From: UBA10364 sp905182675
GTDB taxonomy: Bacteria > Bacteroidota > Bacteroidia > Flavobacteriales > Schleiferiaceae
Length of the DNA: 13,076 nucleotides
Reading direction: 5' to 3'
Assembly: GCA_963933975.1 (NCBI GenBank)
Contig: CAWVWE010000039.1
Coordinates: 1-13,076 of the forward strand
Position numbers and translations under genes: made by a program
The notes under the pieces: model-generated
Told to the model about the DNA's origin: nothing
The model's database searches: none
The model's input: the letters and a program-made list of their open reading frames with translations, nothing else
Shown here: in pieces, positions 7,570 to 13,076 of the stretch
Position numbering within the stretch: the stretch's first letter is position 1
Layout of the letters: each line of letters starts with the position of its first letter

Positions 7570-8021
7570 AATAAATGATCTGCAGCGATGGAAGCAACTT
7601 GCACATCTTGTTTGGTACACATACCATAACCTAGGCCTAGTATCCAACCTTTTACCATTGGAATGACCTTGTGAGACTTGAATTGCTCATCTTCATTATA
7701 ATCTACGTCAATGGTGATGGGATGGTTAATATTTCGCGACCTAAGATATTCTGCAGTTTCAATACTGTCTTCTGATTCCTTAAAAAGTCTTGTGATAATG
7801 TCTGAGTTTAAGGGTTCACGTTTTTTAGTAAGAACGAAGTGTACACCTTTACCAGGATGTCTAAAAGCCACAACGGTTGCATAAAGACTAGTGCCACCAA
7901 TATTCTGAGAATCAGAACCTACACTTAGTGCTACCTCAGGGTGTTTTGTAAGATATTCTTTGACATATTCTGCCAAATCATTTACAGGGGTGCCATCAAG
8001 TTTACGATATTGCACATTCAT
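7566..8021 (-). CDS. YkuK family (DUF458) ribonuclease H-like protein
   Basis: 151 residues resembling Bacillus YkuK, a DUF458 protein with a predicted RNase H-like nuclease fold. Visible: the first acidic strand VGSDSQ (34-39, D37), ATVVAFRHPGKG (48-59), a second acidic strand TIDVDYNEDEQFKSHKVI (103-120, D105/D107), VKGWILGLGY (123-132) and the conserved C-terminus KQDVQVASIAADHLL (137-151) with D139 and D148. These spaced acidic residues are consistent with metal-dependent nuclease chemistry, but I know of no established substrate for the family. The ATG at 8021 is preferred over the TTG at 8039: it matches the usual protein start and does not overlap the divergent DUF4268 start codon at 8039-8041. 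First gene of a two-gene unit with the VOC gene. Family confident, biochemical role inferred from the fold. Confidence 0.85.
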   Translation of the reverse strand: MNVQYRKLDGTPVNDLAEYVKEYLTKHPEVALSVGSDSQNIGGTSLYATVVAFRHPGKGVHFVLTKKREPLNSDIITRLFKESEDSIETAEYLRSRNINHPITIDVDYNEDEQFKSHKVIPMVKGWILGLGYGMCTKQDVQVASIAADHLL

Positions 8022-8038
8022 CGCCTTAAAGTTCAACA

Positions 8039-8500
8039 ATGTATAGCAGAGTAGAAAAAAAACAGCTAAATACTTCCTTCTTCAATGGTTTCGCGCAATA
8101 TATGAGCACTGAGCGGTCCATAGGTGGAGGTGGGGGGCGCTGGGAATCGTATAAAACAGGTGTAAAAGGGCTGTATTTCAGAATTCTCACGAAACCCGTA
8201 GTAGGGATCGCAATAGATCTCCAGTTTAAAGATAAGGAGATCAGAGACTTATTCTATGACCAATTCGTTGAACTAGGTAAACTACTCGAAAATGAATGGA
8301 AAGAGAAGCCTATGTTTGATCAAGACATCTATTTAGACAGCGGTGAGCAAATTTGCAGAATTTGGTTAAAACTAGAGGATGCTTACTTTTTTGACAAAAC
8401 GCAGTGGCCCGTAATTATGAAGTGGTACAAAGAAAAACTGGTAGGTCTAGATATATTCTGGGATATGGCAGGAGATGTGGTCAAAGGCTTGGCTAAATAA
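8039..8500 (+). CDS. DUF4268 domain protein
   Basis: 153-residue soluble protein starting MYSRVEKKQLNTSFFNGF, the usual opening of stand-alone DUF4268 proteins in Bacteroidota. It continues WESYKTGVKGLYFRI (35-49), a conserved motif, then FKDKEIRDLFYDQF (63-76) and an alternating helix/strand pattern to the end. The domain is of unknown function; elsewhere it also occurs fused to nuclease-like or restriction-related proteins, so a link with nucleic acids is possible but unproven. A run of five glycines (28-32) replaces what is usually a basic linker. The ATG at 8039 is only 17 bp from the divergent ykuK ATG, so its promoter must lie inside or overlap ykuK. The stop is 2 bp from the convergent NlpC gene's stop. 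Family call is good; no function is assigned. Confidence 0.8.
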   Translation: MYSRVEKKQLNTSFFNGFAQYMSTERSIGGGGGRWESYKTGVKGLYFRILTKPVVGIAIDLQFKDKEIRDLFYDQFVELGKLLENEWKEKPMFDQDIYLDSGEQICRIWLKLEDAYFFDKTQWPVIMKWYKEKLVGLDIFWDMAGDVVKGLAK

Positions 8501-8502
8501 CC

Positions 8503-9288
8503 TTACGATATAATCCGTTTTAGCACCCTCAATTTATGGGTATGCCTATTGAGTTCTGCGTTATATATGCCGCTATGATCTAGAGCATCAACACGCACCC
8601 GTCCTGAGGCATGAATAATATGAAAATCATCTAAAATTATCCCTACATGTGTAATGGCACCTTCAGCATTATCAAAAAATGCCAAATCACCCGGACGACA
8701 TTCTTCTAGAAAACTAAGGGTTTCTCCATTTTTAGCCTGTTGGCTGGCATCTCTAGGTATGCTATACCCACTTAGACGGTACACCATTTGGGTAAATCCA
8801 CTACAGTCAATCCCAAAAGGCGTTCGCCCTCCCCATAGGTATGGAGCATTGAGATAACTAAACGCATAATCGACAAGTGCAGTTCGGTCTTTAACACCCG
8901 TTGCTGTGCCGCCCTCAAAAGTGTAATTCTTATCCTCTAATCTAAGCGTACCACCATCAAATAACGGCAATAGGGCACCTTGCGTTATTAAGGGGTAATC
9001 TGCCGGGGCTGGACCTTGAAGCATTCCTACCGGATCTGAAACCACGATTTTAGGCGTGCCCTTGAGTATTTCGATATAGTCGACAGAGACTGTTTTAATC
9101 ATTAATCGATCAATCCAGCCCTCGTAGCGGTCATGGTGCAACCGGATATTCACCCACTTGGGTAGTTGTTCAAGTATGTCAAAGGTTTCGCCAAAAAGTA
9201 GCACATTAGTCAATTCCGCGCGATCGCTGGCTTCCAATCTAATGGGAGCGGAGGACAAAAATGCAATGCCTTGTGGGTAACTACTCAT
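8503..9288 (-). CDS. C40 family peptidase (SH3 domains + NlpC/P60), no signal peptide
   Basis: 261 residues. An N-terminal bacterial SH3-like region (about 8-65: APIRLEASDRAELTNVLLFGETFDILE...WVNIRLHHDRYEGWID) leads through a second SH3-like part (about 70-130) to an NlpC/P60 domain (about 133-261). The catalytic set is complete: C162 in FGIDCSGF, H214 in ITHVGI and H226 in IIHASG, with LWGGRTPFG before the Cys and PGDLAFFDN before the first His. Such enzymes cut gamma-D-Glu-diamino acid bonds in peptidoglycan stem peptides. No signal peptide or lipobox is visible, so it probably acts in the cytoplasm on recycled muropeptides, like YkfC-type endopeptidases; that is inference. The ATG at 9288 is used rather than the TTG at 9300. 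It follows the thiolase terminator and probably has its own promoter, which I could not identify. Confidence 0.9.
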   Translation of the reverse strand: MSSYPQGIAFLSSAPIRLEASDRAELTNVLLFGETFDILEQLPKWVNIRLHHDRYEGWIDRLMIKTVSVDYIEILKGTPKIVVSDPVGMLQGPAPADYPLITQGALLPLFDGGTLRLEDKNYTFEGGTATGVKDRTALVDYAFSYLNAPYLWGGRTPFGIDCSGFTQMVYRLSGYSIPRDASQQAKNGETLSFLEECRPGDLAFFDNAEGAITHVGIILDDFHIIHASGRVRVDALDHSGIYNAELNRHTHKLRVLKRIIS

Positions 9289-9352
9289 ATTGTAAGCCAA
9301 ATTACTCGTCGCTATTCGTGTTTCTTAACCTTCAGGTCAATTTTTTTAAACA

Positions 9353-9381
9353 AAGAGCCCCGGCGAAAGGCCAGGGCTCTT
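9353..9381 (-). terminator. Rho-independent terminator of the thiolase gene
   Basis: Perfect 8-bp stem AAGAGCCC (9353-9360) with GGGCTCTT (9374-9381), extended inside by a GGC/GCC pairing around a GAAAG loop. Read on the minus strand, the hairpin begins 24 bases after the thiolase stop and runs into TGTTT followed by an A/T tract. The plus-strand side also has some T (CTTGTTTAT), but no plus-strand gene ends nearby. It separates the thiolase from the NlpC/P60 gene. Confidence 0.8.
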
Positions 9382-9405
9382 CTTGTTTATGTGTCAGCAC
9401 CAAGG

Positions 9406-10584
9406 CTAGAGACGCTCAATGACGATAGCTGAAGCACCGCCGCCGCCATTACAGATGGCTGCTGCTCCAATCTTTCCATTATTCTGTGAAAGAACAGAAA
9501 TCAAGGTAGTCATGATACGTGCACCAGAGGCACCTAATGGATGTCCTAAACTCACGGCACCGCCGTTGACGTTCACTTTACTTGGATCCAATCCTAAAAT
9601 CTTCATGTTTGCTAATCCTACGACCGCAAAAGCCTCATTGAATTCAAAGAAATCAACTTCTTCCTGGGAAAGACCCGCTTTTGCAAGTGCCTTAGGCAAT
9701 GCTTTCGCGGGAGCCGTGGTAAACCATTCGGGCTCATGCGCTGCATCTGCATAGCCAAGAATCTTCGCGATTGGAGTGAGACCTAATTCTTCCGCTTTTT
9801 CAGCGCTCATGACAACAAGCGCACAGGCTCCGTCGTTTATGTTAGAGGCGTTAGCTGCGGTGATGGTTCCCTCTTTTTTGAAAACAGGACGTAAAGAAGG
9901 AACTTTGTCAACTCTTACTTTACTGAAATCTTCGTCCGTATCTATGACCAATGCATCTCCGCGACGTTGCGGAACCTCTACGGGAACAACTTCGTCCGAA
10001 AATTTACCTGCGGCCCAAGATTCGGCGCTGCGTTTATAACTCTCGAGTGCAAATGCATCCTGTTCTTCACGGCTAAAACCATGCTCTGAAGCACAAAGCT
10101 CAGCGCACACGCCCATGTGTTGGTTGTTGTATACATCGGTAAGACCATCTTTTACAAGACCATCCACTAAGGACATGTCACCTAGTTTTACACCATTTCT
10201 ACTGGTAGGTAAGTAATGGGGCACGGCACTCATATTTTCCATTCCTCCTGCAACAATGATATCAGCGTCTCCTGCTTTGATACTTTGTGCCGCCATCATT
10301 ACCGCTTTCATCCCAGAGGAGCAAACTTTGTTAATGGTGGTACAAGGAACATTCGAGCTAATACCTGCATACATGGCAGCTTGTCTAGCCGGAGCTTGAC
10401 CAATTCCCGCTTGTAACACGTTACCCATATATACTTCTTCTACTAAATCCGCGGATAATCCGGCCTTTTGCAATGCGCCTTTGATTGCTGTAGCGCCTAG
10501 GTTAGGGGCGCTGATGCCGCTCAGTGCGCCGCCAAAACTTCCTATGGGAGTCCTTGCTGCACCTACGATGACAACTTCTTTCAT
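9406..10584 (-). CDS. Acetyl-CoA C-acyltransferase (thiolase)
   Basis: 392-residue cytoplasmic thiolase, normal length. It either condenses two acetyl-CoA to acetoacetyl-CoA or cleaves 3-ketoacyl-CoA in beta-oxidation. It opens with KEVVIVGAARTPIGSFGGAL; the acylated Cys is C88 in NKVCSSGMKAV; NEAFA is at 316-320; the general base is H348 in GGAVSLGHPLGASGAR; and the second Cys is C378 in CNGGGGASA. The set fits type II, AtoB-like biosynthetic/short-chain thiolases as well as FadA-type enzymes, so I give no symbol. The ATG at 10584 is chosen because the 39 residues obtained by extending to 10701 are not thiolase-like and overlap the divergent PgpH gene. It stands alone, with no hydratase or dehydrogenase adjacent, and has its own terminator. 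Divergent from the PgpH-like gene across an 84-bp gap with a perfect palindrome. Confidence 0.93.
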   Translation of the reverse strand: MKEVVIVGAARTPIGSFGGALSGISAPNLGATAIKGALQKAGLSADLVEEVYMGNVLQAGIGQAPARQAAMYAGISSNVPCTTINKVCSSGMKAVMMAAQSIKAGDADIIVAGGMENMSAVPHYLPTSRNGVKLGDMSLVDGLVKDGLTDVYNNQHMGVCAELCASEHGFSREEQDAFALESYKRSAESWAAGKFSDEVVPVEVPQRRGDALVIDTDEDFSKVRVDKVPSLRPVFKKEGTITAANASNINDGACALVVMSAEKAEELGLTPIAKILGYADAAHEPEWFTTAPAKALPKALAKAGLSQEEVDFFEFNEAFAVVGLANMKILGLDPSKVNVNGGAVSLGHPLGASGARIMTTLISVLSQNNGKIGAAAICNGGGGASAIVIERL

Positions 10585-10610
10585 ACTTCTTGTAATGTTA
10601 TTTAGGTTCA

Positions 10611-10625
10611 CGTCTTTAAAAGACG
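10611..10625. promoter_or_regulatory. 15-bp perfect palindrome, possible operator between thiolase and PgpH-like genes
   Basis: CGTCTTT-A-AAAGACG is perfectly symmetric around one central base. It lies in the 84-bp gap between the divergent starts at 10584 (minus) and 10669 (plus), 26 bp from the former and 43 bp from the latter, where a dimeric regulator could act on both genes. With no room for a loop it is not a typical RNA hairpin. No second copy was noticed in this window, and no regulator is identified. Confidence 0.35.
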
Positions 10626-10668
10626 ACACTAAACTACTAAATTGGGACCGAGAAAAGAACCTCTTTGA

Positions 10669-12591
10669 ATGAAAGCATTGAATTGGATACAAAGTCGACA
10701 AAAATGGGTGTATTTCACCCTAGTAGCACTCATTGGTGCTCTAGCCATCTACTTGAGTATTCCCTTTAGAGCCCAATTCCAATACGATTATCGCCTCGGT
10801 CAAGTGTGGTTAGAAGATGATTTATATGCTCCAACTGATGTAGTCTTACCCAAATCATTAGAAGATTTGGAAACTGACCGGTCCTTACTAATCGAGAACA
10901 AGGACTTACTGTATGACTATCATTTTCGCAAGGACGCATGGAATGACCAGTCTATTTTAGATTCTACTTTAACTGATCAGTATAAGAATTGGCAGGAAAC
11001 AGGAGTTGTAGAATCACTTCCTTCGGAAAATCACCGACTCTTCCTCTTTGATGGTACAATTTTAGACTTCACCTCTTCGCTCACCCCAAACGCCATTCAA
11101 GCAAAATATGGCTTAGAAGAGGAGGTTGTGATCTTACCCACATACACCCTGAATACGACACTTACGGATAGCGCTCTTCAGTATAAATTACAAGCATTAA
11201 CCTTAAATAAAGGGATTTTAACCTCTGGAACTCCGGTAGTGCTACGCGGTTCGACCATTACAGCAGAAAAGTTTGAGATGTTAAAGGCTTTAGAGCGAAG
11301 TTTTGATGCGTCAGCAAAGGAATTAAACTGGTCAGCGAGGGTAGGAGCAGTGCTGTATATACTGCTTATGTTTTTCGCTTTGGCAGTATACCTTCATATT
11401 CATTACCCCCATATAATTGCCCACAGCTCAAGCCTCAACTTGTACCTATTTACCATTGTCACTGCAGTTGTTGCCACCTTGTGGTTTAGTGCGTTTGAAG
11501 TGCTTAATCCATTTGCAGTACCGCTTCTTTTAGTACCTGTAATCATTAGGAGTTTTTTTAATGACAGACTTGCACTATTCAGCTATTTCATTCTTTTGTT
11601 AATGGTTGCACCCTTTCTCGCCGGTGCAGTGCATTTTATGACCGTCCAGTTTGCCGCTGGTTTGGCTACTCTCTTTAATATCAGAGGTATTTATAAGCGC
11701 AGCCAACTTGTTCAAAGCACCCTCAGAATCATGGTTGTGCTGTTTCTGGTTCATTTATCCATTCATTTGATTCGTGAAACGGAATGGAATACCACCAATC
11801 TATTGCCTTTAATATCCTCCTTGATTGGGACGCTTGTTTTGCTCTTCATTTTTCCATTGATTTATTTCTTTGAGCGGACATTTGGCGTAGTATCCGATCT
11901 TACTCTTTTAGAGTTGTCAGATACAAACAATCCCCTGCTCAAGCGTTTATCAAAAGAAGCACCTGGTACCTTCCAGCATACCATGCAAGTGGCAAACTTA
12001 GCTGAGCATGCTACAGAGCTGGTAGGGGGTAATACATTACTCGTTCGAACGGGTGCGCTATATCATGACATTGGGAAGATTTCAAATCCGCAATACTTTA
12101 CAGAAAACCAGAGCTCTTTGTCGTCACCTCATGATGAATTGAGTTATTTAGAAAGTGCTGAGATTATCATTAGCCATGTAAATGACGGTATTGAATTGGC
12201 TAAAAAGTATAAACTCCCAGATATTGTCATTGACTTTATAAGAACGCACCACGGAACCTCGAGGGTTGAATATTTCTATCGTAAGTATAAAACGGATCAT
12301 CCGGATGCAGACCAATTCAGTCAATTTCAGTATCCTGGTCCCAAACCCTTTTCAAAGGAAACTGCCATAGTCATGATGTCAGATGCTGTGGAAGCTTCCA
12401 CGCAGAGCCTACCGGAAAAGTCTCAGCAGAGCCTTAGCGATATGATTGACCGGGTGATAGATCACCAACTTTCTTCGGGACAATTAGACAATGCAGACAT
12501 AACCTTGAAGGAAATACATCAAATTCGAGAGGCATTTAAAAAGTTTATGCGTGGTGTCTACCATGTCCGTATTTCATACCCCGAGTCATAG
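10669..12591 (+). CDS. 7TM-HD phosphohydrolase, PgpH-like c-di-AMP phosphodiesterase
   Basis: 640-residue membrane enzyme with the PgpH layout: an N-terminal membrane helix (about 13-32), an extracytoplasmic domain (about 34-220; 7TMR-HDED type, with LEDDLYAPTDVVLPKS), a bundle of six or seven helices (about 224-244, 257-293, 300-322, 352-368, 378-400) and a cytoplasmic HD domain. HD residues seen: H437 in GTFQHTMQVANLAEHA, H466-D467 in LYHDIGK, H503 in IISHVNDG, H527-H528 in RTHHGT and D572 in MMSDAVEA. PgpH of Listeria hydrolyses c-di-AMP to pApA, controlling osmotic and cell-wall physiology; Bacteroidota homologues are annotated by similarity. At 640 residues it is on the short side, mainly in the extracytoplasmic domain. 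ATG 10669 is the obvious start. Divergent from the thiolase and followed by the tRNA cluster. The c-di-AMP substrate is inferred from the family. Confidence 0.92.
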   Translation: MKALNWIQSRQKWVYFTLVALIGALAIYLSIPFRAQFQYDYRLGQVWLEDDLYAPTDVVLPKSLEDLETDRSLLIENKDLLYDYHFRKDAWNDQSILDSTLTDQYKNWQETGVVESLPSENHRLFLFDGTILDFTSSLTPNAIQAKYGLEEEVVILPTYTLNTTLTDSALQYKLQALTLNKGILTSGTPVVLRGSTITAEKFEMLKALERSFDASAKELNWSARVGAVLYILLMFFALAVYLHIHYPHIIAHSSSLNLYLFTIVTAVVATLWFSAFEVLNPFAVPLLLVPVIIRSFFNDRLALFSYFILLLMVAPFLAGAVHFMTVQFAAGLATLFNIRGIYKRSQLVQSTLRIMVVLFLVHLSIHLIRETEWNTTNLLPLISSLIGTLVLLFIFPLIYFFERTFGVVSDLTLLELSDTNNPLLKRLSKEAPGTFQHTMQVANLAEHATELVGGNTLLVRTGALYHDIGKISNPQYFTENQSSLSSPHDELSYLESAEIIISHVNDGIELAKKYKLPDIVIDFIRTHHGTSRVEYFYRKYKTDHPDADQFSQFQYPGPKPFSKETAIVMMSDAVEASTQSLPEKSQQSLSDMIDRVIDHQLSSGQLDNADITLKEIHQIREAFKKFMRGVYHVRISYPES

Positions 12592-12713
12592 GAATCGACT
12601 GACCTGTCTCAATAACAGTCTATTAAGCTGACCTTTTTTCGTAACAATGACGCAGATATTCAGTCGAGCGAAATCTTTTTATTCATTTAACCTGAATTAA
12701 ATCATAATAACAC

Positions 12714-12743
12714 TTGCAAGGAAGGATTTTCGGTATAAATTTG
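12714..12743 (+). promoter_or_regulatory. Bacteroidota sigma-A promoter of the tRNA operon
   Basis: TTG at 12714-12716, a 19-bp spacer, then TAAATTTG at 12736-12743, an exact match to the Bacteroidota -7 element TAnnTTTG at near-ideal distance from the -33 TTG. Transcription should start about 12749-12750, giving a leader of only about five bases before tRNA-Ser at 12755. It is the clearest promoter in the window and supports the taxonomic placement. The remainder of the gap (12592-12713) shows only a T-run at 12634-12639 without a good stem before it. Confidence 0.75.
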
Positions 12744-12754
12744 CGCTCCTTAAC

Positions 12755-12838
12755 GGAAAGATGGCAGAGTGGTAATGCAACAGCCTGCTAAGCTGTGGTC
12801 GCGTATGCGTCCCCTGGGTTCGAGTCCCAGTCTTTCCG
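12755..12838 (+). tRNA. tRNA-Ser (anticodon GCT)
   Basis: 84-base class II tRNA. Acceptor GGAAAGA (12755-12761) pairs with TCTTTCC (12831-12837), with discriminator G at 12838. The anticodon stem ACAGC/GCTGT encloses loop CTGCTAA with anticodon GCT at 12787-12789, which reads AGC/AGT serine codons. A long variable arm (CGC-GTAT-GCG core) identifies the serine type, and the T-arm is CTGGG-TTCGAGT-CCCAG. CCA is not encoded and must be added after transcription. First gene of the tRNA operon. Confidence 0.96.
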
Positions 12839-12870
12839 CAAAGAAAGATATGTTCTTTTAAATTGTTGAT

Positions 12871-12943
<73 letters not shown>

Positions 12944-12946
12944 CTA

Positions 12947-12981
12947 AATCGAACCAAGACCTTTATGGTTTTGGTTCGATT
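12947..12981 (+). repeat. Long inverted repeat (hairpin) between tRNA-Pro and tRNA-Arg
   Basis: AATCGAACCAAGACC (12947-12961) pairs with GGTTTTGGTTCGATT (12967-12981): a 15-bp stem with one G-U pair and a TTTAT loop. It begins four bases after tRNA-Pro. No strong T-run follows (CAACAACTTTAAA), so it may be a partial terminator, an RNase III-type processing site of the tRNA precursor, or a dispersed hairpin element. The structure is plain; the role is inferred. Confidence 0.6.
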
Positions 12982-13021
12982 CAACAACTTTAAATAACTT
13001 AAAAGACTTCGGTCAAGGTCA

Positions 13022-13076
13022 GGGCTCTTAGCTCAGCTGGATAGAGCACCTCCCTTCTAAGGAGGCGGTCGAAGGT
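13022..13076 (+). tRNA. tRNA-Arg (anticodon TCT), 3' end beyond window
   Basis: The 5' part of a tRNA: acceptor strand GGGCTCT, TA at positions 8-9, D-stem GCTC/GAGC with loop AGCTGGATA, and anticodon stem CCTCC/GGAGG around loop CTTCTAA giving anticodon TCT, which reads AGA/AGG arginine codons. The sequence ends within the start of the T-arm (GAAGGT), so about 20 bases are missing. Third member of the cluster, after the hairpin. Confidence 0.92.

Noticed and set aside
7570..7647. Upstream extension of the VOC protein
   Set aside because: It lies entirely within ykuK in another frame and encodes a Cys/Arg-rich stretch unlike VOC proteins; the ATG at 7569 starts the fold.
9419..10672. Several plus-strand open frames of 60-110 codons opposite the thiolase
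   Set aside because: They are shadows of a clearly coding gene, with no recognisable domain or promoter.
10585..10701. 39-residue N-terminal extension of the thiolase
   Set aside because: The residues do not resemble a thiolase, overlap the divergent PgpH-like coding start, and the canonical KEVVIVGAARTP opening begins at the ATG at 10584.
12597..12640. Possible terminator after the PgpH-like gene (GACTG/CAGTC and a T-run)
   Set aside because: The stem is 5 bp with a 14-base loop and is separated from the T-run by other sequence, so it does not form a standard terminator.

Overview
The window looks like ordinary chromosome from a member of the Bacteroidota, most likely Flavobacteriia or a close relative. 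The grounds are: a TonB-dependent receptor with a carboxypeptidase-regulatory-like N-terminal domain; a PgpH-type 7TM-HD phosphohydrolase; SH3-NlpC/P60 and YkuK proteins of the type seen in flavobacteria; weak or absent Shine-Dalgarno sequences; and a well-matched Bacteroidota promoter (TTG, 19 bp, TAnnTTTG) in front of the tRNA genes. This placement comes from recalled family resemblance, not from a search. I see no phage, transposon, plasmid or CRISPR features.

Layout. 1-1050 (minus): a two-gene unit, rlmF (23S rRNA m6A1618 methyltransferase) followed by a VF530-type protein cut by the window edge; they share an ATGA stop/start overlap. 1130-2176 (plus): a membrane di-iron hydroxylase of the sterol desaturase/alkylglycerol monooxygenase type. 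2226-6690 (minus): a TonB-dependent receptor, a membrane-anchored arylsulfotransferase-like beta-propeller and a nitroreductase, closely spaced and probably one operon. 6777-7095 (minus): a small rhodanese gene whose active-site half lies in the +1 frame, so it is frameshifted or carries a sequence error. 7153-8021 (minus): a YkuK/DUF458 RNase H-like protein and a VOC protein, again with an ATGA overlap. 8039-8500 (plus): a DUF4268 protein whose start is only 17 bp from the divergent ykuK start. 8503-9288 (minus): an SH3-NlpC/P60 peptidase without a signal peptide. 9353-10584 (minus): an acetyl-CoA acyltransferase with a clear intrinsic terminator. 10669-12591 (plus): a PgpH-like c-di-AMP phosphodiesterase. 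12714-13076 (plus): a promoter, tRNA-Ser(GCT), tRNA-Pro(TGG), a long hairpin and a truncated tRNA-Arg(TCT).

Most genes are housekeeping: rRNA modification, lipid or acyl-CoA metabolism, c-di-AMP turnover, cell-wall fragment hydrolysis and tRNAs. The one group that reads as an accessory pathway is receptor + arylsulfotransferase-like protein + nitroreductase. It would fit import and periplasmic or cytoplasmic processing of an aromatic or sulfated compound, but the substrate is unknown. No gap between genes exceeds 300 bases; the largest (12592-12754) holds the tRNA promoter. I did not find convincing evidence of a wholly new system. The best candidates for follow-up are the receptor/sulfotransferase/nitroreductase operon, the VF530-RlmF coupling and the rhodanese frameshift.
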